Shown: positions 45,641-59,700 of the stretch, in pieces
Position numbering within the stretch: position 1 is the first letter of the stretch
Layout: each line of letters begins with the position of its first letter
Assembly (NCBI GenBank): GCA_029379385.1
Contig: CM055608.1
Span: forward strand, 21,698,350-21,762,349
Source of the DNA: Quillaja saponaria
Lineage: Eukaryota > Streptophyta > Magnoliopsida > Fabales > Quillajaceae
Length of the DNA: 64,000 nt
Direction of reading: 5' to 3'
Notes under the pieces: model-generated
The model's database searches: none
The model's input: only the letters and a program-made list of their open reading frames with translations
What the model was told of the DNA's origin: nothing
Translations under genes and position numbers: made by a program

Positions 45641-46509
45641 AGAATTTATGAAAATTGTTTGTTTCAAGAATATATATCTGTATAGATAAGTTATGTAGAA
45701 AGTGTAGGGAGTGAAGGGCTTAAATAGTAGCATGATTTGGTAACCTTTAAGAAATTGAATTTAAAAAGAAGAGCTAATTAAAAATGAGTTTTATAGGTTA
45801 TGTTACAAATTCAAATATCAAAATGATAACAATTCTACAATGCTAAATTTTAAACCCTGTAGTTCAAAATTTTTAAACTTTTGAAATTTTAAGGACCCAA
45901 GTTAGCTCCTAGATCCTACTCCACTGTCCACATTGAGAAAATTAACCATGTCCATCAACCACAACAATCTTATCAGTAGTTAACTTGGTAGTTAGTAGTA
46001 TTTTTATAATTATGAAACTATAATGCATGAAATTCTTAATAATTGAATTTCAATCCTTCTTTTGATAAAATTATAATTGCTTAATAAACAAGTGTAATTG
46101 ATAGAGCCTTAATTTTATCAAGTACCTAAGAAACGTAAACAAATAGTAACTATAACTCAGGATCTGCTTTTGGCATTTTCAATTAATTTTCATTCACTAA
46201 AATTGAACAAATATGTCTAGAGTAATCCATAAAGTCAAAAAAGTGTAAGAGAGAAAGTAACTTATAGGAGTAGAGAGTCCGAGAATGAGATAGGAAGTCA
46301 TAGAAGAGTAAGAGAGAAAAAGAGTTACAAGATCAAAGAGGAAGGGTTGAAGTAGAAGTTTATATTGAGTAAAAGAAGGGAATTATAGGAGAAATAGGAA
46401 GAGCTACAAAAGAAGAAGAAGCATGTTAACATATTTTGCATACGTTGAGAGCAAAACCTAATTCGCCTTGTATAACACATCAACAATTGTAGCTTTCCCA
46501 CCAGTCCAT
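45641..46509. other. AT-rich DNA, no gene seen
   Basis: A purine-rich stretch at 46230-46420 (repeated AGAGA, GAAGAAG words) is the only structure noticed. Confidence 0.4.
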
Positions 46510-47164
46510 TTAGTGTAGGTTCTTCATTATGAAAATATTACAAAAAGGTCCTCACCTAATACAAAAAGATAACGCAATTGAGCATGATATGAACTATCGG
46601 ATTAAGGCAGGGTGGGTGAAGTGGCGAAGTACTTTGGGTGTTTTATGTGATCCCAAAGTATTGAGTAGGTTGAAAGGAAAATTTTATAAGACAATAGTGA
46701 GACCGGCTATGCTATGTGGTACCGAATGTTAGGCAATTAAGAAACTACACTCACATAAGATGGGAGTAGCCGAAATCAGAATGTTGAGATGGATGACCAG
46801 ACACACAAGAAAGGTTAGAATACGAAATGAGGAGATTTATAAGAAGGCAGAGGTAGCACCTATCAAGGAAAAAATGAGGGAGAATCACCTACGTTGGTTT
46901 AGACACATCCAATGTCGGCCAATGGAGTCAAGAAGTGTGACTTGGTGCAGGTGATAGGTACTAGACGTGGTACAGGGAGACTGAAACTTACATGGGGGCA
47001 GTCATTGAGAAGGATATGGCTGCTCTAGGTATTACTGAAAATGATGACTTGGATCGATGTGAATGGAGGAAAATGATTCATATAGTCAGCCCTAACTAGT
47101 TTGAGTTTTAAGGCTTAGTTGAGTTTAATTGAGTTTAGTTGAGTTTAGTTGAGTTTAGTTGAAG
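46510..47164 (+). pseudogene. RTE-like LINE, 5'-truncated 3' end of reverse transcriptase ORF
   Basis: C-terminal end of a LINE polyprotein in shifting frames. Seen in order: DMNYRIKAGWVKWRSTLGVL, CDPKVLSRLKGKFYKTIVRP, AMLCGTEC, KMGVAEIRMLRWMTRHTRK, RIRNEEIYKKAEVAPIKEK, and MRENHLRWFRHIQCRP. This matches the thumb/C-terminal part of plant RTE-type LINEs. GRLKLTWGQ and WRKMIHIVSP-like text follow. There is no poly(A); the copy ends in about five GAGTTTAGTT-type decamers (47115-47162), as RTE elements end in short repeats. GTCCAT occurs just before (46504-46509) and just after (47165-47170), a candidate target duplication. Confidence 0.82.
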
Positions 47165-47170
47165 GTCCAT

Positions 47171-47395
47171 GTCTAATACCTCTTGGTCCAAGTTCATGTT
47201 CATATCAATATTACCGCCATCTAAAACAATCTTGTACTCGAGGTTGATAGTAGGAAAATACTATGTAGATCTCGCTGCCAAAACAAAATTAGGGCAAAAA
47301 CATCTCCCTTCTTACCCATGACAAAAAAAATTTCATCTCTAGATTTTAATTAGAGCTTGCTTAAGTCTTATCAAACAAAAACAAAGACACAAGTC
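47171..47395. other. unassigned AT-rich DNA
   Basis: No gene or repeat recognised between the LINE and the inverted LTR. Confidence 0.35.
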
Positions 47396-49970
47396 AAACA
47401 CAATACAAATAACTCAATTAAACACTACATATGCTTATGCTTCCATATAAATATATCTATTCAAATATAGATAACAAATACACATATTAATCTCACAACC
47501 AAAAGGTAGCATTTATCCTCTCACCGTTTACCGATCTTACTCGTCACTCCCTCTTGCATTCATGAACGTCAATGATTCAACCACAAGTTCTAGAGCTACA
47601 ATTAATTTTTCAAGTATTACTTAGTTTGTCGATTTTATAGGTTACCTTTTATTTACGAAAATCTATAGGTACTAAGTTTCATGAATTTATTTAAAGTTAT
47701 CCCTTCTTTAGGCATTTCCACATTCATCTTGGAGATATATATGATTTTAATTTATATATTTAACCAAATTTAACAAAACCAAGTTTAAATATCTTTAGGA
47801 AGTTAGTTATATTTCTTATTTAGAAACTTCTCCTAAAATTAGTCTTGAACCCACTCAAATCCTCACAAGAACACAAACAGGACACTTGCACAATTTCTGG
47901 TTGCTAATCTCGGATTCTAATGCTTATAGAATTCTCATACCTGGTAATTAAATTATGAAACTTTTCATTATACTAATTCATCTTCAGTACCTTATTCATA
48001 ATTCATCCTTTAAGACCCTCCAAAACCAGTTATACCAAAACAGGTTCAACCAGGATCCGAAAATGATAACAATGATTTCCAACACCGCCAAAATATAGAT
48101 AACATGAAATTAAAACCTAATAAGCTCCAAAATTTTCCTTTAATATCCTAAGAACAATTCTTACTCATAATTCCTAAACTAATTCAAACCATAAACCCTA
48201 ACAAAGTCCTCCAGACTAACTGAAGCTCATCTAAAATCCTGCATGAACCCAACTGTTGTCCAACAACTCTAACAATAAATATACTTCAAAGCAAGTTACA
48301 AAACTTTCCATATATTATCTCAAGACCATAATCTACACTTTCTGTTTAGAACTCTTAAACTAATTCAGTCCATAAGATACCCGAAATACCGTATTTCCCT
48401 AACCTATAAAATCCCTCCTCAACATCCTTCCTCCAAACTTCATACACCACCACAAGAATAACCTTTAGGTTCTTGTAAGAATTTTATCAAACATATTAAG
48501 GCAATAATTTATTATGGCTCATGAGTATGTGTATTTATATATACGTATACCTCAATTTAATCAACACCATTTCAACAATTCAACCTTACTCATATTCTAA
48601 TTATTACATTCAAAGTAAAGTTAATTATTTCAAATCATTCAAAGGCTTAAGTTCCATAATTCAATATTCATACAACTAAATTTCTTTTTTATACTTATCT
48701 TTTTATCAAACATTTAATCCCCTTGCTCTTTTTGATTCATCAACTACCAAAATATCAAAGAACTATAAACAAGATTGAAGGGCAACCAAACAAGTTGTGG
48801 CTACCTAAAGAAAAACCCTTTGATGCCACTATGGTAGCTTACAAACTCCTCCTTAAACTGCCACCAAAAAACATGAATTACCCTTACCTAAACATCCACA
48901 AGAGAGCTAAAACAAAACATAGTTGTTGCAAGGTTAGAACAGGGCACAGTAAGATGGTTACCGCTTAATAAGAGCTGGAAAAGGTAGCTTATCTGAACAG
49001 GGCACAACAATATGGTTTGCACTTAATAGGAGCTGGAAAAGGTTACTAGTTGAAAGGGAGAACTCTTGCTGCCATGGCTAGACAAAGGCCAGTTCTCAGC
49101 TGCACCCCAAAGCAAAGTAGCTCACTCCATTACTGCTAGCATTGGTGAAGGGTGCTCGGCCAGTTGGAGGTAAGAGGGCAAACAAAGCAAGATAAAAACA
49201 AGAGGAAATGAGGGAAACTTAGTTGCAAGATGAAATTAAGGGATAGCTGAAATGGAGAACCTAAAAATAGAACTTGGAAGGAAGAAAAATCCAAAAACAG
49301 TGTTGCTATACAACAGTTATGCACCTATTACTGAAGATCAAACCCACATGTTTTAACTCACATACACACTTAAAAAGAGCAATAAACTTGAAGAACCAAA
49401 TCTTACCATCAAAGAGAAACAAAACATTGCTGCAAGATAGGATTTTCATGGTTGAAAACAGAGGAGAGAAAACGGAACAAGAGGAGGCCAAACAAAAAAA
49501 GAAAGTCCGTCCAAGAATGGAAAAATATGAGGGGGAAAAAAAAGATAAGGTCAATGGATTAACAACTTAATTAAATGTGTAGTGTATAATATCTTGGTAC
49601 TTAATTAAAGTTGTGGTCTACAATTAATCCTAATTATATGTGTACATATATTCTAACTATTTTCTAATTTACTTTTATTCTCACACTTTTCATCCATCAA
49701 CAAAATTACACAAGTTCAAGTTCTAATTCAACCAAGTTTTAAATTAACTATATATAATTTATGTACACATAGAGGTATAATATTTATTTACTTCCTAACA
49801 ACAACTTTATACACAAAATTTTGAAACGTATACTAAGATATCAAATTATAACATATTCCATTGTAGTATTATTTTGTTAATTTGTTTACTTATTTATTAT
49901 TTTATAACTAGAATTTACTCATTATGTCTAAAACTTGATTTTACGATATCGGGTTATGATAATATACACC
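47396..49970 (-). repeat. chromovirus LTR, minus strand, 3'-truncated
   Basis: Inverted relative of 56741 to about 59830. The left part, 47396-47560, matches the complement of 59640-59830 (CTCACCGTTTACCGATCTTA, TCGTCACTCCCTCTTGC). The right end reads, on the minus strand, ATCATAACCCGATATCGTAA at about 49970, equivalent to the solo LTR start. The ORFs at 48723-48968, 49274-49570 and their antisense frames lie within it and show no domain. Confidence 0.7.
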
Positions 49971-49974
49971 AAGA

Positions 49975-51240
49975 AATCTAACACCATTCATCCATTTTCA
50001 TTTTATTCATGTTCCCAGCATTGAATTCAAATTAAAGTCTTTGCTTAATTAATTAAAAACTTAAGCTATTCAGTTCTACCATTGGTATAATTTTATTCCA
50101 ACTTCCCTTCTTCATTCATACTATTTTCATCATCCTAACTATTTATTTCACATTCCTAATTAAACTTGAAGGAATTACACTAACTCACCTAAATTAAGAA
50201 ATTAACAACTAAACTAACATGACAAACTTAACTAAATCAAGGTCTTAAGACAAGAAAAATTCTCTACATCTAACCCCTTGCTGTCATACCTCCCTAGAAC
50301 CCCAAAATCATCCTCCATATCATCTTCTATAACTGGCCATGAAAGAGGAAAAACATGACTAAGGTGCTACTTGAACAAGGGAGGGTGGCTGTTAGATTTC
50401 CAAGCAAAGCTACCACTCGATTTGAAGGATAAAGAAGGTTGCTATGGCTAAGGGAAAATTGCAAGGTACTCACACACAAAAAACAGAAATTTGTGCTTGC
50501 TGCCAACAAAATAGGGAAGCTCCAAGAATTAATGAAGAGGACCACCTACCATTCTCTTCCTCAATTCTAAACACATATACGCACACCAAAACTCTTTAGA
50601 AAAAACACAACCACACAAGTGAGGGCTAGCAACTGTACCTCTAGGCCATACAAGGAGACTAACGATAGGGAAAGAATAAGGGATTTAGAGCCAACCAAGG
50701 CTGTCATGGCCAAAAAGAGTTCCAAGGCTACACAACACAAAGTGAAACAAGGAGGAAAGGAAGAGAGCTTGCTGCAAGAAGTAGAAGTTTCCCTTGGCTT
50801 CACTAAGCTCTCGTGAATGAACTATAAGAAACAAGAACAAAGGAAAACACAGGGCAGTCCATGAAGTCTCGGCTGGCAGAAGCTAAAAGGAAGTAATGAG
50901 GCGGTGGAGAAAGAAAAACAAAGGAAAAAAAAAAAAAAGGAAATAAGAAAAAAAAAAAAACAAAATATCAAAAGTAGTCAAAGTCTAAGAAGTTTGTGGT
51001 GCAAACTAAATCAAATTATATAGATATACATAAATTCTCATTAAAAAAAAATTACAAATGATAAAATCAAATTCCAAGTCAACCAATAATATGGTGAAAA
51101 ATAATTCTTGCATTAAATGTAGATATACTTTTATATATATATACAAGTGTTCGTTTACTTAAATTTTACTTTGTGTAAAATTTTATTCACCTAATCGTGT
51201 CAAATTACATACAAACATTTTAAGGTGTATTGGGTTATAA
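49975..51240 (-). repeat. second minus-strand chromovirus LTR, partial
   Basis: The minus strand starts TTATAACCCAATACACC at about 51240 and continues with GGTTGACTTGGAATTTG, parallel to the LTR at 40815. The other end (TAGATTTCTTGGTGTATATT) looks like an interior LTR block, cut by the copy at 47396-49970. The short frames at 50327-50816 are not supported as genes. Confidence 0.65.
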
Positions 51241-52650
51241 TATGGATGGTACTCCTGGAATCCAAAACAGACTAGTATTTGACCGTTTTGCCCACCGAAC
51301 CCAAGTTTTCAAAGTTTTTGTCTTGAAACTCAAAGTTTGGCATAATATCATAACTGTTGATCCAAATGGATTTATACTTTTTCTTATAGGTCTTACTCAT
51401 CCTCGCGGTCATGTCGATACTCCAAGAATCTAAAACGGATTTGTATTTGACCATTTTACCCCCTAACCCAAGTTTTTAAAGTTTTACCTTGAAACTTAAA
51501 GTTTTGCCTACCATCATAACCACTAATCCAAATAGATTTTTATTTCTTCCTACAAGTCTTAGTCATCCTCAAGGTCATGCTGGAACTCCAAGAATCCAAA
51601 ACGGACTAGTATTTAACCGCTTTGCCCCCTGAACCAAAGTTTTCAAAGTTTTTGCCTTGACATACAAAGTTTGGCATAATATCCTAATCACTGATCTAAA
51701 TGGATTTCTGTTTCTTTCTACAAGTCTCAGTCATCCTCACTGTTATACTGGTACTCTTAGAATCCTAAACAAACTAGTATTTGACCATTTTTTCCCCCGA
51801 ACCCAAATTTGGCAAGTTTTTGCCTTGAAACTAGAAATTTATTATAATATCCCAACCGTTAAGCCAAATGGATTATATGTCTTCCAATAAGTCTTATTTT
51901 TCCTTTCAGTACTCTTATAATCCTAAACGGACTAATATTTGAGCATTTTCTCCCCAAACCCAAGTTTTCAAAATTTTTGCCATAAAACTTAATGTTAATA
52001 TACTAATCATTGATCTAAATGGATTTTCCTTTCTTCCTACATGTCTTATTCGCCCCTACGGTCTTGCTGGTACTCCCAGAATCTAAAATGGACTAATATA
52101 TGAGCTTTTTGCCTCCTGAACCTAAACTTGCTAAGTTTTTGCCCTGAAACTAAATATTTGTCATAATATCCTAACTTTTGACCCAAATAGATTTTTGTTT
52201 TTTTTTTTCTATAGGTCTTATTCATCCCCACAGTTGTGCTGGTACTCCTAGAATCCTAAAAGGATTAGTATTTAGATTGCCTCCAAACCCAAACTTGGCA
52301 AGTTTTGCCTTGAAACACAAAATTAAGTATAAAATCCTAATCATTAATCCAAATGGATTTCTATTTTTTTTCCTAAAGTTCTTATTCGTCCCTAAGGTCA
52401 TGGCGACAGTACCGGAATCCTAAAGAGAATAGTATTTGACCGTTTTGGCCCCCGAAAACAAAGTTGGCAAGTTTTTTCCTTCAAACATAAAGTTTGGCCT
52501 ATAATCCTAACTATCGATCCAAATAGATATTTGTTGTTTCCTTAAAAGTCTTATTTAATCCCACAATCGTGCTGCTACTACCGGAATTATAAACAAACTG
52601 GTATTTGACTATTTTTCCCTCCAAACCAAAACTTGACAATTTTTAGCATA
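51241..52650 (-). repeat. eight-copy array of a roughly 167-bp tandem unit
   Basis: The landmark CCAAATGGATTT or variant occurs at 51362, 51528, 51695, 51864, 52015, 52183, 52349 and 52519, giving steps of 166, 167, 169, 151, 168, 166 and 170 bp. Each unit carries GGTCTTACTCATCC-like, GGTACTCC-like and TATTTGACCGTTTTGCC-like blocks. It is the reverse complement of the unit at 42430-43125. The small ORFs in it repeat with the array and are not genes. Confidence 0.88.
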
Positions 52651-52734
52651 TAAAGTATAATAAACTAAAACTTTTTCATTAATATAATAAATTTAGAGAA
52701 TATGTACCGATGATGGTTAAGGTGGTTATGTCAA

Positions 52735-54530
52735 AGATGATAGATGTACCCTAGCTTTCTCTTAATTAACTCATGTACAAGTTCCATCTGCTCTGGAGTG
52801 AATCCCAGAGTAGATGGAGATGTAAGAGAAGCTGTAACAAAGCTTGTAAATAGCAGTGGCAAAAGCTGCGAACCCTGTGACTTCACCCAATATTTGCTGG
52901 GAGTTGAAACAACCCCCGAAGCTGTAGATGAGGCCCTTCTTCTTGGCACCCACTATCTTCACAAAGAGAGCTAGGTCACTCACAATGGCCTCAGCAGTTG
53001 TAACATATGTATCAGCATTATCCTGCTGCTCAGTGCTAGATTACCCCATCTCCGCTGCCTTTAAAGCCTTAAACTTCTCTTACAAATGAAAACCAATAAT
53101 GTACGTAAAATAGAAAACTAACTATATAACACAAAAATGACAAATAATACTTAATTGATGGCCTTCAATTTTGTGTCAGTAAAGTCATCAGGACTTTCTC
53201 TTGTGAATGTAATTCAAAACTTCAATAAATGCAACTTCTCGACCTAACTCTTTCTCTTATACAAAAAATTTAAAACATGATTAGTTAAAAAATTGCGATA
53301 CAAATTTATAACTAATATTTATTAAATAAAATATTACTAACTAGTCGCTTCTAGTGAACAGCTTTGCTAACAGAGCCAGATGCATAGTAAATAAGCTCAT
53401 CACCTACTCGCCTATTGACGGCCATCATTTGGGAGTGCCTCTGGAAGTCAAGGCTCACCCACTCATTATACAAAGACTCCCACCAATTATGTAGGATCTA
53501 ACTTGGGCACCCATCCTCCTTCCAAGAGAGTGAGTCTAAGGGAAACTTCCTCTTCAATTAGGTACGTAGCTTCGGGAATACATTGATGCATCTCTTGGCG
53601 GCCACTGCATCAAACAAAGCCCAAGATGCAGTATTCTGCTCCGAAAGGATCCTAAACCGTCTCAACATCATAAATTACAAAACAAAAGCATGTTGCCAGT
53701 AATTTAACAAGATATTAAAATGAAATTAAAACTTAAGCAATAATATAAATGAACTTACCATAAAATCATTATAGCATAAAATCTTCGTGTCCTTCGAGAA
53801 CTTCCACTACTGGAAAAGTAGATCCATAAGGTATTTCATGATAATTTCAAAAATGATAGTCCCATCGTTGTGTTCATGGGGTTATCCTTAACAAATGTGT
53901 TGTAATATAAACAAAAAGAAACTGATGTTAGTAAAATACAAGATATAAATATAATTGAATACAACACTATAAAGATAATTTACTTACTTATCCCCAGCTA
54001 TGTCGATGAGTAAATGCTCCTCTGTAACCTCATAGGGAGAGGCAATCTAATTCTTACCATTTTTCCCTCTCTCTGTGCCTGCAGAACACTCAGTGACTTC
54101 CCCTGCCTTATGGGAGATGTTGTCTTCTATACGGGGCTCAAGATCTATCCTATGTTTGATATCTTGATCATGATCTGTAGCTGCAATACAAGTTAAGTAG
54201 TAGAAGAACAATGAAAGTCATAAAAATTCAATAAATAAGAATTCCTTATCAGAGTTTGAAATTGTAACTTACATGTCAGTGCAGATCCTGAACTCGATGA
54301 GATCTGATCTGAGCCCACGTCAGAAAGGTCTCAAACCTACTATGAGGATAGAGCAAGTAATGAAATGCTGGGAGATGAAACTCCAACTGTAGAAGGAGGT
54401 GGAGGTACTAGAGCAACAACCATAGAGGGAGCCGGTGAAGCTGAAGCTATAGATAAAGACCCAGTCCATGCTATAGATAAAGAGAATGAAGCTCAAGGAC
54501 GTCCTCGAAAGGGGGTATGACATCCTCTCA
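52735..54530 (-). pseudogene. Ptta/En/Spm-type plant transposase, decayed
   Basis: Relic of the plant protein family annotated as Ptta/En/Spm transposase (PF03004-type), linked to CACTA elements. On the minus strand the N-terminus at about 54525-54300 is Pro/Ser-rich (ASPAPSMVVALVPPPPS). REGKMVRIRLPLP follows near 54080. The WW...FQRHSQMMAVNRR part at about 53500-53410 matches the family's conserved W--L...S--N--NR motif, and INVFPKLR and KRKFPLDSLSWKEDG precede it. The C-terminal end reads VKIVGAKKKGLIYSFG (about 52975-52925), then STLGFTPEQMELVHELIKRK at 52830-52760. Stops, frameshifts and probable introns interrupt it. Confidence 0.65.
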
Positions 54531-56440
54531 GCATTACAAGAAAAAATAAATAAATCTAAATGGAATAAATATCTCCAATTTCATACATCGGGACATACAG
54601 TTGTAACAATAGAATATAACAGCTTTCGTGTATCATATATTGTACAAAAATAAAGATGACAAGCTCCTTCATTTAACATCCTTATCACCATACCTTAACA
54701 GAAAGAATAGCAGAGATAAAACATAATCTCCCTCCATCCAAATTCTACAAAGAACAGAACCATGCTTATTCCAGTTCCAGAAGCCAATTTCACCTATGGC
54801 ATATAACAGAATAGAAACAGCCTCACTTCATTTTAACCAATGCCTATCAGCAGTACTAGTATAGAATCACACGGCTTGAATAAAGTGAAGATTCTATTGA
54901 TTTTATCTCTACAACATGTTGCTTTTTAACCTAATGACATAGCGTTTTCAACAATAGATGGCAAAAACAAATGGATAGAACATTAAACTCAACATATTAC
55001 AAGCCTTTTACTTATTGAATTGCAAAAACCATCAAGTGGAATGGTTGTAGACTTATAGAAAAGAAATAAAAGCATAACATTTATATCATGTCTGCACTAC
55101 AACTTTATCAAACCATAATATAGACTTTTCCATAACTTTGTTTCTTTGTATCATACTCAACTTGAATATCATAGACTTGAAGTTAAGACCATAAAACCCT
55201 ACTCCTTAAGTGAATCCTAGACATGTATAGAAACTTCAAATACAAGTTCAGGCAATACAGACTAATTACATAGATCACTTCAAGCCATCACCTATGACAC
55301 ATTACATTAATTTCCTATAACTCACCCTTCCCATCATCAAAATGGGATTCCATTTCTCAAAGCACAGAAACATATTAAGGGTGTATGGTTGTAAAGGAAG
55401 AAGAAAATATAACCCAAAAAGAAAACATGGAAAAGAGATTCTTATGGACAATGAAACAATAGTGAAACAAGGGTGTTCCACTATCACATGAATACAAAGA
55501 CCAACATTGTCTTTTTTAAACCACCTGTTGTTGTGCTACATTATCATCATTCATATCAATGCACTTTCAACACCCAACAAACTATCAATGGGACCAACCA
55601 TAATCCTTCAACTTCAGCTCACATCATATAATTCAATTCACAAAACAAAATAAACTCTTCAAGCCTTCAAGGTTCACTTACTCTTTGTTTACCCATATCT
55701 TAACTAACCTTTAATTAAATACTCATTCTATCTCATAACTCACAACCATCTAATAATTTTTAATAACGTTACAATCTTAGAAATTTGTACAGTTCTCAAC
55801 TAAAACTATCAACTTATCAACCCAAAAAGGGAAAAAATTATTTCACCAGTTCAAATAAAGCTAAAGGTTTGCCTATTTGCAAAAAGGTCAATGAAACTGG
55901 ATGCTACTGAAAAAAAAAAAAATTTACGACATCCATGAGAACATCTAAAACAGAACAAAAGGAAAAAAGATAGCCCAAAAACTCAACCAAAAAAAAAAAA
56001 AAATACTAGCTTCTCCCATTTCATGTACAAGTACACTTTTGCATATATATAACCAGGACAATAAATTAAAAAACTGATTTTAGCTTCTGATTCTTCTATG
56101 ACCATTTGAAATTCATAACTTTATATTACTGACATGTAGGGCAATCACACACAGTAGTATCACATAATAGAAAATCAAGAAAAGCTAGTGACAACATGTA
56201 GTTCAAGAACTAAACGAAACAGTATAGTCTTCAAAAAAAAAACCCAAATTGATTACTGACTTTGTAGGTTCATGCATCAGTTTAAGAAAATATCATGAAA
56301 TCCAAATCAACTATCTATTGAATCATCAAGTCGATACACAGAAATAACAGGCATCAAAGAATCAAAGAGCTAAAACTAATGGTAACAAGCATCAAAAAAG
56401 GAAAGAAACTTAAAGCTAACCTTCAAAAACAAAATGGCTA
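54531..56440. other. AT-rich DNA, no gene seen
   Basis: About 1.9 kb with no ORF above 62 codons and no recognised motif. It could be an upstream part of the transposase element. The minus-strand frame 55302-55487 has no domain. Confidence 0.4.
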
Positions 56441-56740
56441 ACCTCTGCAACTGAAACTTCAATGTTCTACGTCCATAAGGAGAAGGACTTCATCAATAGC
56501 AGTGGACCTCCTCAATGGCAGTGAACCTCCTCAATAGAGCAACAGAGTCGAGAACGATGGTGAGAGGTGAATCTAGAAGGAGAAGGATGAGGGAGCTTTG
56601 AAATTCAAAAATAGAGGAAGATTTCATAATAAATTTCACAAAATAAAAGAAATTTTTTAATAATGTTTTTAATAATAATCTCACAAAATAATAGGAATTT
56701 CACAAAAGAATGTTGTTAATAATGTTCTTAAAAATAAATC
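56441..56740. repeat. short repeats flanking the solo LTR, left side
   Basis: GTGGACCTCCTCAATGGCA is followed by GTGAACCTCCTCAATAGAG (56502-56540). Then AATCTCACAAAATAATAGGA and AATTTCACAAAAGAATG blocks lead up to the LTR. The same TTTCACAAAATAATGTTGTT and AAATCTCACAAAATAA words continue on the far side at 60855-60930. Confidence 0.65.
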
Positions 56741-59700
56741 TGTCATTATCCGATATCGTAAAATCGAGTTTTAGATATAATGTGTAAATTTTAGTTATAA
56801 AATAGCAAATATGTAAACAAACTAATAAATAATAATACAATCAAACATACTATAATCTGATATTTTAGTATGTGTTATAAAAACTTTGTGCATAACTTGT
56901 TGATCTAAGGTAAATAAAATTGTCACCAAGTAAATTAAAGTGATGAAATCATAAATATATGTATATATTTCAAAATATATAAACACTTTTACTTTATATT
57001 CCACGATTTTGATCGAAACTGAATTGAATATATGCATATATGTATATTTATAAGTCAAGTTTAAATATACACCACAACTTTACTTAAACTTGTTAACCAT
57101 GGACCTTATTAATTCATTTTATTTTTATTTTTTCCTTATTTTTTTATCTTTCTTTCGCTTTTATCCTACTTATTCCATTGTATTTTTCATTCCACCGCCT
57201 ATCCCTTATTTTGGATCTTTCTAATTGTTTCTTCTTTGGTCAAGCGTGAATCCCCTCTTCTTAGCTCTATTCCAAAATTTTATAGTTTTGTTTCACACAG
57301 CAGTGATACTTTCTTGGTCTCCTCAGCAACTCTAGCTTCCTGCACCAGCCAAGGCCACCTTTCTCTTGCTCTATATCTAGTTTTTATGCAGCATAGAAGT
57401 GATTAGATTACCAAGTTCCAACCTTCCCTTATTATGTCATTCCTCAATTCCTTCTTGCAACCAAGTTCTTGTAGCAAATTCCTACCTTCCTTTTTGGCCT
57501 TTTAGATGCTGGAGTTCCTTAGAGTGTCCTTTAACCAATTGTGCCAAGACAGCCTAAAAAAGTAGCTACTTTGTTTTGATCCCTTGCAACCCTCCTTTAA
57601 TCCTTGTTATCATGGACTTAGAGCTACCTTGTTTTGCATCTTGGCTTGCTCTTGGATCTTACTCTATTCGGCCAGCTATGGTTGTGATTAAGAGGTGCCT
57701 TGACAAAGCTCATGTTGGATAGTGATGGCTGATTGTCAGCTGTTGTTTAGAGCAGCCATAGTCTCCTTTCCAGATTCATCTACCACCTTTGTTTTGGGAA
57801 AGCTTTGATGTGGTATGATTCAAGCTAGTTATACCACTAAATCTTATGTTTTTTCTTAAAGTTATATATACTCTTTCTTCTAGTAATTGCTAAGGATTGA
57901 TTTTATAGAGAATTTAGGAGTAAGAAATGAAGTTGAAAGATAATAAAAAGGATGGTAGTAAAAGGGGAAAAATCTTGGAAATTGAATATGAGAATGTTAG
58001 AGTTATATAATCCAAACATTTAAATAACTAAACTAAGGTTAGAATTTGAGTAGTATTGAATTGATGAAATTGTATCAGTTTCTTGGAGTAGATATATAAA
58101 TATACACTTATAATATATATGAAACAAAATTAGTTGCTTACAAGATGTTTGTTGAAAGGTCTAAAAGAACATAAGTAGGGGTTATATGAATTGGAGGAGA
58201 AAAGTTTGAGTTCATTAGGATTGCTATTGAAAATATTGGTAATTCAAGTCTTTTCCTTCTTGTTTGATAATAGTTTGATGTAAGGTTTATGTAGCATAAA
58301 CAAAAGTGTGAGAATAGAAACTTGAAAGTAAAGTTGTGGAATGGGAATATATTGATATTAGAATTGTTTAGTTCAAGTCTTGATGAAAATTAAGAAATTA
58401 GTTAATTTGAAATCAATACTTTGAATGTAAATAAGATGGAAATTAGAAATCTTGGTGTAATATATATACATATACACATACATCAATGAAAAGAAATTAT
58501 GCATTCAAGATGTTTGATAAAATGCCTCCAAGAAACTAGTTATAACTTTATGAGTAAAACTTGGTAGATTAAATTCTTGGTGGTTAGTTGTTATTGGAAT
58601 TTGAATAAAAAGTTCATAACAGGAGCAAAGAATGGTTGGTTAATGTAGTGAGTTGAGGATTTAATGAAAGTGAGTAGTGAGTATGAACAAAGGATGTTTA
58701 GTTATAGGGTGAAGTGTTGTAAATGGGAGTTAGGTCGGTTTTGAAGGGATGCAGGGCAGATTTTATAAGTTAGAGAAATTCAGTATTTTGAATGTCTTAT
58801 AGACTGAATTAAATTAGGAGTTCTAAAGAAAAAATGTAGTTTAGGTCTTAAAATGATATCTTGGAAGTTTTGTAACCTAATTGGGGATATATTTATCGTT
58901 AGAGGTAATGGACTACAAGCTAGGTTTGTGCAGGAGTTTAGGTGAGCTTTAGTTAGTCTGGGTGACTTTGACGGGGGTTGTGATTTGAATTAGCTTAGAA
59001 CTTCTGAATAAGAATTGTTCCTAATATATTAATGGACAATTTTGGAGTGGTTCAGGTCTTAATTTTATGATATGAGTATTTTGAAGGGTTGGAATTCATT
59101 GTTATGATTTTTCAGTCCCAACTAAACCTGTTTTGATGTAGCTAATGTTAAGGGCTCTCAAAGGATGATTTAGGAGTAGAGTGATGATGATTAAATATTT
59201 CTAACATCTTAATAAACTATACTAAACTATACTGTAAGGTTTCATAATTTAATTTTCAAGTATGAGAATTCTGTAAGCATTGGAATCCAGGTTAGGTAAC
59301 CAGAAATTTGTATATGCCCTGTTTTTGTACGTGTGGGAATTTGAGTAGGTTCAAAACTAATTTTAGGAAATGTTTCTAAATAAGAAAGAAAGCTAACTTC
59401 CTAAAGATAATGTTTATACTTGGTTTTGTTAAATTTGGTTAAATATGTAAGTTGAAATCAAACATATCTCCAAGTTTGTTATGAATATGGCTAGAAGAAG
59501 CTAACTATAAATATATATGCATGAAACTTAGTATTTATAGATTTTCATAATAAAAATGTTTATAACCTATAAAATTTTCATGCTAAGTAATACTTGGAAA
59601 ATATAATTACAACTCCGGAACTTGTGTTTGAGCCAATGACAAGCTTAAAAGCAAGAGGGAGTGACGAGTAAGATCGGTAAACGGTGAGTGGATTACGTAC

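Noticed and set aside
50619..50816. 65-codon basic ORF and its antisense partner
   Set aside because: It lies within an inverted LTR copy with no recognisable domain.
53806..53820. CACTACTGGAAAA, like a CACTA transposon terminus
   Set aside because: It falls inside the transposase coding relic and has no partner.
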